The position numbers were made by a program, and so were the translations under genes. Below the pieces are notes generated by a model. The model worked only from the letters and a program-made list of their open reading frames with translations. It was not told the DNA's origin and did no database searches. Shown here in pieces: positions 5,533 to 12,834 of a DNA stretch of 20,211 nucleotides. Source of the stretch: Bacillota bacterium. Its GTDB lineage: Bacteria > Bacillota > Clostridia > Christensenellales > Aristaeellaceae. Positions within the stretch are counted from its first letter, which is position 1. Each line of letters opens with the position of its first letter. The stretch covers positions 1 through 20,211 of the forward strand of contig JAEWNM010000311.1 in assembly GCA_023392755.1 (NCBI GenBank). Reading direction: 5' to 3'.

Positions 5533-8139
5533 CTATTTCCGGATATACAATTCCCCCGACTTATCCACATCCACCGTAAGGGTCGTCGCGGCATGCACAT
5601 CGCCCTGAATGAGCCTTCGGGCCACCAGTGTTTCCACCCGGCTTTGCAAAAACCGTTTCAAGGGCCGCGCGCCGTATACCGGGTCGAATCCCCGCTGAAC
5701 CACCATTTCCTTGGCCGCATCCGTCAGGGCTATGGTGATCTGTCTGTCCTCCAGCCGTTTTTGCAGGCTGCCTACAAGCAGCGTGACAATACGGCCGATC
5801 TCCTCCCGGCTCAGCGGCTTGTAGAACACGATTTCATCAATACGGTTCAAAAATTCCGGACGGAACTGCATACGCAGCAGCATCTCCACCCTCCGGCGGG
5901 CATCTTCGGAAATCTGGCCGTCCGCGCCGATGCCCTCCAGTATGTCGGAGGAGCCCAGGTTGCTTGTCATGATGAGGATGGTGTTTTTGAAATCAACCGT
6001 CCGGCCCTGGGAATCAGTGATACGCCCGTCGTCCAGCACCTGCAAAAGCACGTTGAACACTTCGGGGTGCGCCTTTTCGATTTCGTCAAAGAGGACTACG
6101 GAATAGGGCTTGCGGCGCACGGCTTCCGTCAATTGGCCGCCTTCGTCATACCCCACATAGCCCGGAGGCGCGCCGATAAGCCTGGATACGGAAAACTTCT
6201 CCATATATTCCGACATGTCGATGCGGACCAGGTTCTTTTCCTCGTCAAACAGCGCCTGTGCCAGCGCCTTGGCAAGCTCCGTCTTGCCCACGCCGGTAGG
6301 GCCAAGGAACAAAAAGGAGCCGATGGGCCTGTTGGGATCGGCTATGCCGGCCCGGCTGCGCAGGATGGCTTCCGATACCTTTTGCACCGCCTCATCCTGC
6401 CCAATGACGCGCTGGTGCAGTATATCCGGCAGGTGCAGCAGTTTTTCCCGCTCGCCCTCCACCAGCTTTTGCACCGGGATGCCCGTCCAGCGAGCCACGA
6501 TGCGGGCAATCTCCTCCTCGGTGACCTTGTCCCTGAGCAGGCTTTGCCCGGTTTTGTTCTTTTCGGCAACGGCCTCCTCGGCCTTAAGCTCATTTTGCAG
6601 TCTGGGCAGCTCGCCGTATTTGAGCTCGGCGGCCTTGTTCAAGTCATAATCCCGCTCAGCCTTTTCGATTTCAGCGCCAAGGCGCTCCAAATCCTCCCGC
6701 AGCTTCTGCACACGGGCGATAGCGGCCTTCTCGTTTTCCCATCCGGCCTTCAACTGGGCAAATTCCGCCCGCAGGTCGGAAAGCTCCTTCTGCAGTTTAA
6801 ACAGGTGCTCGCCGGAAAGGCCATCTTCGGCCTCCTTCTTCAGTGCGGCCTCCTCGATTTCCAGCTGCATGATCTTGCGGGAAACCTCATCCAGCTCCAC
6901 AGGCAGGCTATCGATTTCCGTACGGATCATGGCGCAGGCCTCGTCAATGAGATCAATGGCTTTGTCCGGCAGGAACCGGTCGGTGATATAGCGGTTGGAC
7001 AATGTGGCGGCGGCGATCAGCGCCCCGTCCTGAATCTTAACGCCGTGGAACACCTCGTAGCGCTCCTCCAGGCCTCTTAGGATGGAGATGGTGTCCTCCA
7101 CCGTGGGCTCGTTCACCATGACAGGCTGGAAGCGCCGCTCCAGCGCGGCGTCCTTTTCTATATACTTGCGGTATTCGTCCAGTGTGGTTGCCCCAATGCA
7201 GTGAAGCTCGCCCCTGGCCAGCATGGGCTTCAATAAATTGCCCGCATCCATGGCCCCTTCCGCCTTGCCCGCACCGACAATGTTGTGCAGCTCGTCAATA
7301 AAAAGAAGCGTCTTCCCCTCGCTTTTTTTGATCTCCGCCAGCACGGCCTTCAGCCGTTCCTCAAACTCGCCGCGGAACTTGGCCCCGGCGATAAGGCTGC
7401 CCATGTCCAGGGAAAACAGCCTGCGGTCCTTGAGGCCCTCGGGCACGTCGCCGCGCACGATGCGTATGGCCAGGCCTTCCGCGATGGCGGTCTTGCCTAC
7501 ACCTGGTTCACCGATGAGCACAGGGTTGTTTTTCGTTTTGCGGGAGAGGATTCGGATCACGTTGCGTATCTCGCTGTCCCGGCCAATCACCGGGTCCAGC
7601 TTCTGGGCCCTGGCCAGCGCCGTTAGGTCGGCGCCATATTTGACAAGCGCGTCATAAGTATTCTCCGGGCTGTCGGTTGTGACGCGCGTCGCGCCCCGCA
7701 CCGACGACAGCGCCTTCAAAAACGCATCCGCCTTTATCTGAAAGCGGTCGAGAATGGGCTTTACCACCCTGTCGGGCTTTTCCATCAGGCCCAGCCACAC
7801 GTGCTCCACCGACAAATATTCATCCTTCATCTGACCGGCGCGCTGTTCCCCCGCCAGCAAAGCCCTTTCCACATCCGGCGAAACATATACCTTATCGGGT
7901 TCCCGGCCCGGCCCGGACATTTTGGGAATACGGCCGACTACCTCCTCCATAGCCCCGGCCAGCAGATTCCCGTCAATATTGATCTTGTTCAGCAACTGGG
8001 GGATCAGTCCCTCCGGCTGGGCCAAAAGAGCATGGCAAAGATGGGCCTGCTCCACCTGCACGTTTTGATAGGTAAGGGCCATTTGCTGGGCCTGTTTCAA
8101 TGCCTCCATTGTTTTTTGCGTAAATTTGCCGGTATTCAT
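5533..8139 (-). CDS. clpB: ATP-dependent chaperone ClpB
   Basis: This 868-residue hexameric AAA+ disaggregase rescues aggregated proteins together with the DnaK system in the cytoplasm. Domains in order: N-terminal Clp repeat domain (about 1-150); first AAA domain with Walker A GEPGVGKT at 210-217 and Walker B LLFIDE at 278-283; coiled-coil middle domain (about 410-530, Leu/Glu/Lys rich), which separates ClpB from ClpA and ClpX; second AAA domain with Walker A GPTGVGKT at 613-620, pore loop GYVGYDE at 660-666 and Walker B VVLFDE at 681-686; and the C-terminal small domain (FDPVYGARPLKRFLQ). Length matches the family. GGAGGG lies 6-7 bases before the ATG. The promoter carries a CtsR operator, so heat-shock control is expected. 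Confidence 0.98.
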   Translation of the reverse strand: MNTGKFTQKTMEALKQAQQMALTYQNVQVEQAHLCHALLAQPEGLIPQLLNKINIDGNLLAGAMEEVVGRIPKMSGPGREPDKVYVSPDVERALLAGEQRAGQMKDEYLSVEHVWLGLMEKPDRVVKPILDRFQIKADAFLKALSSVRGATRVTTDSPENTYDALVKYGADLTALARAQKLDPVIGRDSEIRNVIRILSRKTKNNPVLIGEPGVGKTAIAEGLAIRIVRGDVPEGLKDRRLFSLDMGSLIAGAKFRGEFEERLKAVLAEIKKSEGKTLLFIDELHNIVGAGKAEGAMDAGNLLKPMLARGELHCIGATTLDEYRKYIEKDAALERRFQPVMVNEPTVEDTISILRGLEERYEVFHGVKIQDGALIAAATLSNRYITDRFLPDKAIDLIDEACAMIRTEIDSLPVELDEVSRKIMQLEIEEAALKKEAEDGLSGEHLFKLQKELSDLRAEFAQLKAGWENEKAAIARVQKLREDLERLGAEIEKAERDYDLNKAAELKYGELPRLQNELKAEEAVAEKNKTGQSLLRDKVTEEEIARIVARWTGIPVQKLVEGEREKLLHLPDILHQRVIGQDEAVQKVSEAILRSRAGIADPNRPIGSFLFLGPTGVGKTELAKALAQALFDEEKNLVRIDMSEYMEKFSVSRLIGAPPGYVGYDEGGQLTEAVRRKPYSVVLFDEIEKAHPEVFNVLLQVLDDGRITDSQGRTVDFKNTILIMTSNLGSSDILEGIGADGQISEDARRRVEMLLRMQFRPEFLNRIDEIVFYKPLSREEIGRIVTLLVGSLQKRLEDRQITIALTDAAKEMVVQRGFDPVYGARPLKRFLQSRVETLVARRLIQGDVHAATTLTVDVDKSGELYIRK

Positions 8140-8164
8140 ATCGATACCCTCCCTCGCGGGCGTA

Positions 8165-8181
8165 TTTGACTTTCTTTGACC
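8165..8181 (-). promoter_or_regulatory. CtsR heat-shock operator of clpB
   Basis: The minus strand reads GGTCAAAGAAAGTCAAA, a full match to the known CtsR direct repeat (heptads of the form RGTCAAA separated by NAN). It begins at the predicted clpB transcript start, the classical position for repression. It implies that a ctsR gene exists elsewhere in this genome. Confidence 0.9.
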
Positions 8182-8187
8182 TTATTT

Positions 8188-8215
8188 ATTGTAAACCATT
8201 TCTAGCCATTGTCAA
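8188..8215 (-). promoter_or_regulatory. Sigma-A promoter of clpB
   Basis: On the minus strand TTGACA (8210-8215, consensus) and TACAAT (8188-8193, 5 of 6) are separated by 16 bases. The transcript would start near 8181, exactly at the CtsR box, leaving a leader of about 42 bases. Confidence 0.8.
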
Positions 8216-8255
8216 GGGGAGTCTGCGATATTTTTCTGTACGCAAGCAAAGAGGA

Positions 8256-8284
8256 TTGACGAAAAAGCGGTCTGGCGGTATGAT
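8256..8284 (+). promoter_or_regulatory. Sigma-A promoter of the DMT permease gene
   Basis: TTGACG (8256-8261) and TATGAT (8279-8284) are spaced by 17 bases, each matching consensus at 5 of 6. The transcript would start near 8291, which excludes the longer open frame beginning at 8166 and supports the ATG at 8325. Confidence 0.75.
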
Positions 8285-8324
8285 ACTGGGAAGGCTTCTA
8301 CCGCCCGCCGAAAGAAAGGTACTT

Positions 8325-9212
8325 ATGCAAAAACGATCCGCATTGAGCAAGCTGGCACTTTTGACCGCCTCGCTGATCTGGGGCAGTTCTTTTTTTGTAA
8401 TGAAAAACTCGGTGGATGTATTTCCCGTATTTGGACTTCTGGCAATACGCTTTACGATCGGCTTCGGGCTATTATGCCTGATCTTTTTCAAACGGCTGAA
8501 GAATATCAAGGGGAAAACGCTCCTTGGCGGCGCGCTGCTGGGCTTCCTTCTGTTTGGCGCCTATGCGCTGCAAACGCTGGGGCTTATGGATACAACGCCG
8601 GGCAAAAACGCGTTCCTGACGGCAATCTACTGCATCATGGTGCCATTTATGTTCTGGATGGTCACCAAAAAAAGGCCGGATGCCTACAACTGCCTGGCAG
8701 GGGTGCTGTGTCTTGCCGGAATCGGGCTGGTATCCATAACGGGTGAATTTTCCATAGGCATTGGCGACGGGCTGACGATGGCAGGGGGAACCGTATATGC
8801 CGCCCACATCGTAGCGGTGTCCCTGCTAAGCCGCGATGAAGACCCTGTGCTGCTGACACTGGTACAGTTTGGCGCGGCCGCCGTCCTCTGCTGGGGTATT
8901 TCGCTGGGTGCCGAGACGTTCCCCGCGCAGATACCCGCGGAAAGCTGGCATGGCCTTATCTACCTGGCGGTATTCGCCACCACAGGCGCGCTGCTTTTGC
9001 AAAATATCGGCCAGAAATACACGAACCCCGCGGCGGCTTCCATTCTTTTGAGCCTGGAATCGGTGTTCGGCGTGGCCTTTTCCATGGCGTTTTTCGGGGA
9101 AACGCTGACATTCAGGCTGGCGGCGGGATTCTTGCTGATCTTTTTCTCGGTAATCGTTTCAGAAACAAAGCTTCGGTTTCCCGGCAGGCAAATCAAGCAA
9201 AGCTCCTACTGA
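8325..9212 (+). CDS. DMT-superfamily (EamA) transporter
   Basis: This 295-residue inner-membrane permease has the drug/metabolite transporter layout of about ten helices in two EamA repeats. The opening LTASLIWGSSFFVMKNSVD at 13-31 is the signature of EamA repeat 1. The second repeat includes GDGLTMAGGTVYAAHIVAVS and ends in NPAAASILLSLESVFGVAFS with FFGETLT, a strongly conserved part of the family. The basic tail is cytoplasmic. Substrates of this subfamily (amino acids, metabolites, drugs) cannot be predicted here. The open frame reaches 8166, but a promoter at 8256-8284 and AAAGG before the ATG at 8325 fix the start. It is monocistronic: divergent from clpB and closed by a terminator that overlaps its stop codon. 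Confidence 0.93.
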   Translation: MQKRSALSKLALLTASLIWGSSFFVMKNSVDVFPVFGLLAIRFTIGFGLLCLIFFKRLKNIKGKTLLGGALLGFLLFGAYALQTLGLMDTTPGKNAFLTAIYCIMVPFMFWMVTKKRPDAYNCLAGVLCLAGIGLVSITGEFSIGIGDGLTMAGGTVYAAHIVAVSLLSRDEDPVLLTLVQFGAAAVLCWGISLGAETFPAQIPAESWHGLIYLAVFATTGALLLQNIGQKYTNPAAASILLSLESVFGVAFSMAFFGETLTFRLAAGFLLIFFSVIVSETKLRFPGRQIKQSSY

Positions 9213-9249
9213 AAAGCCGCCTCGCCCATAAATGAGCGAGGCGGCTTTT
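9212..9249. terminator. Bidirectional Rho-independent terminator
   Basis: AAAAGCCGCCTCGC (9212-9225) pairs with GCGAGGCGGCTTTT (9236-9249). The GC-rich 10-bp stem is flanked by A and T runs, so it works on both strands. It serves the DMT gene on the plus strand and the phosphodiester glycosidase gene, whose stop is 8 bases away, on the minus strand. Confidence 0.93.
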
Positions 9250-9256
9250 GCATATA

Positions 9257-10333
9257 TCAATCTTCTGTCCAGGGTGCCACCTGATCGGAGCGGCCGATGC
9301 CGATAAGCTCCGTAGTGCTGCGGGGCGATGTTTTTCCGCCCGAATAGGAGCCGATGCGGGACACCTGCTTGCCCATGAACAGCATGACCGCCGTCTGGCC
9401 GCCGTCCAGGTTGAGAGCCGTCTGGCAGCCGCCCTTTTGCATCATATCCATCAATTCTGGTACGCTGACGCCAACGCTTTCCTTTTTCAGCCTGGCCTCC
9501 ACCAGCACCGCGAAGTAATGGCCGGGCTCAACCATGCCGATGGCGCAGCGGGGCTGTTTGGTTTGTCCGTAGCTGAATTTTTCCACATCCGGGTTAATCT
9601 GTCCGTCCCGGACAAGAATGGGGCCGAAGGCAAACACGTCCTTGACGCCCATATCCAGGTACTGCTGGGCCGTCAGCTCATCGGAGCGGTATACCCCCAT
9701 GGACCCGTCGGGCAAAAGTGCCAGCGTATCCAGGGTAGGGAAGCGGAACCTGGGGTACTCGGATGTTTTTTCGCTGATGATCTTCCCGCCCCGGATGATG
9801 ATGCCCACCATCAGGGATTTTGCGCGGGCGGTGCGGTAGGTGTAGTAGTCGGTGTTCATACCGAACACCACTTTGTTTTCCGCAGCGATGCGCTCAGGCT
9901 CCACATGCTTTGCCTCGCCCCATTTTTCCTTGTCAAAGGGAATGGCGGCAAATGTTTCGCCCGCCTCCACATCGCTCCATATATGGGCCTCATACCATAC
10001 CAGCACTTTATTGGGGTCGTTTATCCGTTCAATCTGCACCTTCAGCGTAGGGGAGGCGTACACCCACAAACCTTCCTCCGCGTTTTCAAATACGAACTCA
10101 CCTTCCAGCAAAAACCCCTTTTCATTGACGGGGGGCAGGGTTGGAAAATCAACCGGCCTTACGGTAGGCTTGGGCGTTTTGGTCGGTTTGGGCGTTTTGG
10201 TCGGTTTGGGTGTGGCAGCCGCTCTGACCCTGATGGACAAGGGGGCCGGATCGTTCGCTACGGCCAGCGCACCAATGGGCAGCAGCATGAGCAGGGCTAT
10301 GAGCAGCATGGGCAGCCATTTTCTGCATTGCAT
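9257..10333 (-). CDS. Exported phosphodiester glycosidase family protein (NAGPA domain)
   Basis: This 358-residue exported protein carries the NAGPA fold, named after the enzyme that removes terminal GlcNAc from phosphodiesters; bacterial members act on cell-surface glycans or have unknown targets. A signal peptide occupies residues 1-24 (cleavage after GALA). A Pro/Thr/Lys linker with two and a half copies of TPKPTK follows at 41-57, then the globular part. Family landmarks are VVFGMNTDYYTYRT at 155-168, FGPILVRDGQI at 236-246, RCAIGMVEPGHYFAVLVE at 262-279, and TALNLDGGQTAVMLFMG at 305-321 with the conserved LDGG. GGAGGT lies about 12 bases before ATG 10333; a TTG at 10339 is better spaced and adds two residues. 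It is the last gene of a three-gene exported set, 22 bases after the PIG-L gene. Confidence 0.88.
   Translation of the reverse strand: MQCRKWLPMLLIALLMLLPIGALAVANDPAPLSIRVRAAATPKPTKTPKPTKTPKPTVRPVDFPTLPPVNEKGFLLEGEFVFENAEEGLWVYASPTLKVQIERINDPNKVLVWYEAHIWSDVEAGETFAAIPFDKEKWGEAKHVEPERIAAENKVVFGMNTDYYTYRTARAKSLMVGIIIRGGKIISEKTSEYPRFRFPTLDTLALLPDGSMGVYRSDELTAQQYLDMGVKDVFAFGPILVRDGQINPDVEKFSYGQTKQPRCAIGMVEPGHYFAVLVEARLKKESVGVSVPELMDMMQKGGCQTALNLDGGQTAVMLFMGKQVSRIGSYSGGKTSPRSTTELIGIGRSDQVAPWTED
10172..10207. repeat. 18-bp tandem repeat encoding a TPKPTK linker
   Basis: Two identical 18-base units (GGGCGTTTTGGTCGGTTT on the plus strand) sit head to tail, flanked by partial copies. They encode the Pro/Thr linker between the signal peptide and catalytic domain of the NAGPA protein. 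As an in-frame repeat it could vary in copy number by slippage without breaking the reading frame. Confidence 0.85.
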
Positions 10334-10355
10334 GGGCAAAACGATACCTCCGTTT

Positions 10356-11570
10356 TCATGGAATATTTTCAAGAAAATCATTTTTAGCGATATCCGGTCC
10401 CACCAGGGTGCGGTACAGCCCGAAGCTGTTGCAGGCAAATTCACCTTCATCGGTCACCTCAAAATCCTTGCCGATCACGGCGGAGCCCGCGTTCCGCTGG
10501 GTCACGTGAAGGGCATAGGCATCCTGGGCCGCCTGCAAAGGCGAGCGCCCCAAGAGGGCGGGATCGGGCGTCCGCCAGTTCATCATGACGCTGTTTTCAG
10601 GATACAGATGCAGGTACAGCTTGGATACCTCACAGGTGCCGTACAGTTCGGCGGACGCAGGGTCGGCGACGGAATCGGCTGAATGCTCCACGCACCAAAT
10701 AGCCGCGTCGGCGCAAACCCGGTGTGCCCCATGGCCGTATTCACCGTCCAAATCATGGGTCACAATCACGGAAGGCTTTAGCCTTCGGATGACGCCCATC
10801 ACATACGCCCGCACCTTTTCCTTGCCACCCCACCTGTCATAGCCGTCCTTCAGTTTGGCGCTGTAGGCATCCCGGAACGGGCCGATGATGGGGTAATTGA
10901 CGACGCCCATGGACCACAGGCCATTGAGCAGTTCACTGCTCCTGGTGGTATTGGAGGACGTCAGGTAGCAGGCTGTAACACGCTTGTTCTGCGCCACCGC
11001 GTAATGGGGTATGGTACCCCCCATGAACAGCAGCTCGTCGTCGGGATGGGCCACCAGCACCATAAGGTCGGCCTGTTCGTGGGCAGGCTCCCATTTTTGC
11101 ACCCAGCCGGGAACCTCACCGGGCCCGAAGAGGAACAGTTCATTGAGTAGCAGGGAAGTTTTTTTCTCATCCGTCACCGCAATGCGCAGGCTGGTGACAG
11201 GCTTTGGCAGCGGTATAAACGCGTGCAGATAGCTTGTTCCGCCCTCGTCCAGCGTGACCCACGCTTCCCCCTCAAGCGTTTGCAGCTCCCAGGCAGCGGG
11301 CATCCTCCCAAAGCATATATACAGGGAAGAGCATGCCTGCCCTTCAGGGAGCATTGCCTGCACGTATGGTTTTTTTTGCACCGCCGTTTCCCAGGGCGTG
11401 GTGTATTTGCGGTCGGCAATGGATTTAAGCCCGTGCTTGGGGGAACGGGGTGAAATTTCGGCCAGCGCGGTAATATCCTCCGCCACAGCCTGCTCCGCCC
11501 AGCCAAGCGCCGGGGCCATAACCGCCGGCAGAAGAATCAACAGCAACAGACATAGCAGTCTTTTTATCAT
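10356..11570 (-). CDS. Exported PIG-L family deacetylase with N-terminal discoidin-like domain
   Basis: This 404-residue protein begins with a signal peptide (residues 1-25, MIKRLLCLLLLILLPAV, then a GWAEQ boundary). Residues 32-150 resemble an F5/8 type C (discoidin) carbohydrate-binding module: EISPRSPKHGLKSIADRKYT, aromatic-rich strands, and a terminal LLLNELFLFG. From 168 on is a PIG-L/LmbE deacetylase, a zinc enzyme class that removes N-acetyl groups from GlcNAc conjugates. It has VLVAHPDDELLFMGG at 171-185 (His175 and Asp178 as metal ligands, Asp177 as base) and HDLDGEYGHGAH at 272-283 (second-half His ligand). The start at 11570 follows GGGAGAAT, and the upstream stop is one base before it, so translation is probably coupled. 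The catalytic residues look complete; the true substrate is unknown. Confidence 0.9.
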   Translation of the reverse strand: MIKRLLCLLLLILLPAVMAPALGWAEQAVAEDITALAEISPRSPKHGLKSIADRKYTTPWETAVQKKPYVQAMLPEGQACSSLYICFGRMPAAWELQTLEGEAWVTLDEGGTSYLHAFIPLPKPVTSLRIAVTDEKKTSLLLNELFLFGPGEVPGWVQKWEPAHEQADLMVLVAHPDDELLFMGGTIPHYAVAQNKRVTACYLTSSNTTRSSELLNGLWSMGVVNYPIIGPFRDAYSAKLKDGYDRWGGKEKVRAYVMGVIRRLKPSVIVTHDLDGEYGHGAHRVCADAAIWCVEHSADSVADPASAELYGTCEVSKLYLHLYPENSVMMNWRTPDPALLGRSPLQAAQDAYALHVTQRNAGSAVIGKDFEVTDEGEFACNSFGLYRTLVGPDIAKNDFLENIP

Positions 11571-11571
11571 A

Positions 11572-12297
11572 TCATTCTCCCGCGGCCTTTCCAGCCAGAA
11601 CAAAGGGTGATTCGACCGTGCCTTCGCCGGATACGATTTGGGCTGCGGCCAGGTTTATACGGCAGGCGGGCCGCCAGCCCACATCATTCACCACAACCCG
11701 GATATACCCAATATTGCCTTCCACCTTTGTACACCGTGCTCCGGAAACAAGCGTTGCAGACTGGGTGCGTGTCCAATAGGGGCTGAACTTGGTGGAATAC
11801 TTAAACAGCCCGTTGGCCAGAGCATAGGCCGTTCCCTTGCCCATGCGCGCCTTATTGCTTGTGAAGCCATAGGCTTTATTGTTGAGGTCATCGCTGGATG
11901 GGAGAAACACCGTGCCCAAGTCCTCACTGCAAAAAAGCATTCCCTGGTCCGCCCCGCTTATGGCTTCCGGCAAAAAGGTACCGTTCAGGAAGCTGTACAT
12001 ATCCGTCAGATTCCATACGCCGCCAAAGTGCACATATTCCATATAGTCATCCTGATGGATGGCTCCGCTGCCCAAAATGTATTCGCTGAGCAGCAGCGCC
12101 TCCTTATCATCGGCCGCCAATACACGCCAGAGGATGGGCGCGGCTTCTCCGTTTTCTCCCTGGGGCCATGTACCCAAAGCGACATATTGATAGCCCGCTT
12201 TGGCATCATACCCGCGCAGGCTTTGGGCCCCGGCCAAACCGGGCAGCAGTATAACCAGCAGGCACAGCATAAGTGCCCGGCGCATAAACGGCCTCAC
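11572..12297 (-). CDS. Exported DUF6273-like protein
   Basis: This 241-residue exported protein has no known enzymatic function. A signal peptide covers about residues 1-25 (MRPFMRRALM, LCLLVILLPG, LAGA). The mature part shows the DUF6273 pattern common in clostridial surface proteins: YQYVALGTWPQGENGEAAPI, LWRVLAADDKEALLLSEYIL, then VWNLTDMYSFLNGTFLPEAI (the usual tryptophan-start, WLN-like, F-x-E region). A later stretch is YWTRTQSATLVSGARCTKVE, near a G-x-RPA-type ending (GWRPACRINL). The GTG at 12297 is chosen because GGAGGG stands exactly 7 bases upstream; an ATG at 12285 has a weaker GAGG. It is the first gene of the exported trio, with its own promoter and almost no gap to the PIG-L gene. 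Confidence 0.78.
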   Translation of the reverse strand: MRPFMRRALMLCLLVILLPGLAGAQSLRGYDAKAGYQYVALGTWPQGENGEAAPILWRVLAADDKEALLLSEYILGSGAIHQDDYMEYVHFGGVWNLTDMYSFLNGTFLPEAISGADQGMLFCSEDLGTVFLPSSDDLNNKAYGFTSNKARMGKGTAYALANGLFKYSTKFSPYWTRTQSATLVSGARCTKVEGNIGYIRVVVNDVGWRPACRINLAAAQIVSGEGTVESPFVLAGKAAGE

Positions 12298-12335
12298 ATT
12301 TGATCCCTCCAGCCTGTCAAAGCTCAAACATATGT

Positions 12336-12364
12336 ATGATATCCATAAAAGAAAACCCTGTAAA
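12336..12364 (-). promoter_or_regulatory. Promoter of the exported-protein operon, -35 inside the terminator loop
   Basis: On the minus strand TTTACA (12359-12364) and TATCAT (12336-12341) are spaced by 17 bases, each 5 of 6 to consensus. The -35 box overlaps the loop and stem edge of the upstream terminator hairpin. The transcript would start near 12329, about 32 bases before the GTG start. Confidence 0.6.
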
Positions 12365-12372
12365 GGGTTTTC
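12351..12372 (-). terminator. Rho-independent terminator after the FMN-binding gene
   Basis: GAAAACCCT (12351-12359) and AGGGTTTTC (12364-12372) form a 9-bp stem with loop GTAA. On the minus strand the stem is followed by TTTTATGG. It lies 33 bases after the FMN-binding gene stop and closes the long operon. Confidence 0.85.
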
Positions 12373-12405
12373 AGGTAAAAATTACATTTCATACAGCGTC
12401 CGTGT

Positions 12406-12813
12406 TCAAGGGGCAAGGCCCTTGCGCAGCGCGTTTTCCATGGCCAAAAGCAGCACCTTGCTGCTGTAGGTGGCGCCTGCCACCGTATCCACCTGAATCG
12501 AATTCGCCATTTTCGCGCGCTCCAGCACAGCTTCGCCCGCGCTGCCCTGCCCGTTTTGATGCTTCAATATTCTGGCAGAAGCAATCACATGGGCCTTCAC
12601 CGTCACCTCCACCTGGGCGGCCACCGGAAAGACGCTGTATTCCCCCGTGTATACGCCATCCCGTAACCGGTCCATGGGAATATCCCCAACCGTCATGGCG
12701 GAAAGTGCGTCAAGTTTTTTTTGTATGTTACCAAACGCGATAATGCCGCCGGCTACGCATATCACCAAAACCAAGGCCACGGCCGTGAGTATGATTTTCG
12801 TTTTCCGTTTCAT
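12406..12813 (-). CDS. Membrane-anchored FMN-binding domain protein
   Basis: This 135-residue single-domain protein of the FMN_bind type is related to RnfG/NqrC and extracellular electron transfer proteins. One membrane anchor (about residues 7-28) holds the domain outside the membrane. The domain runs DGVYTGEYSVFPVAAQVEVT, then ILKHQNGQG at 82-90 and VDTVAGATYSSKVLL at 108-122. The GAT Thr (residue 114, in DTVAGAT) is the position where relatives bind FMN covalently through ApbE flavin transferase, though here the usual Ser before GAT is Ala. GGAGGTGG stands 3-10 bases before the ATG, and the gene follows the flavodoxin by 21 bases. An extracytoplasmic flavin redox role is likely; partner unknown. 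Confidence 0.88.
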   Translation of the reverse strand: MKRKTKIILTAVALVLVICVAGGIIAFGNIQKKLDALSAMTVGDIPMDRLRDGVYTGEYSVFPVAAQVEVTVKAHVIASARILKHQNGQGSAGEAVLERAKMANSIQVDTVAGATYSSKVLLLAMENALRKGLAP

Positions 12814-12834
12814 GCGCCACCTCCGCCGATCCGG

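Noticed and set aside
5443..7080. Plus-strand open frame of 545 codons opposite clpB
   Set aside because: It is rich in Gln, His, Leu and Arg with no recognisable domain, and the minus strand encodes an intact ClpB.
8166..8324. N-terminal extension of the DMT permease
   Set aside because: The extension lies upstream of the predicted transcript start and overlaps the clpB promoter and CtsR box.
10159..10213. Short tandem repeats as a CRISPR or regulatory array
   Set aside because: The units are contiguous with no spacers, are in frame, and encode a Pro/Thr linker.
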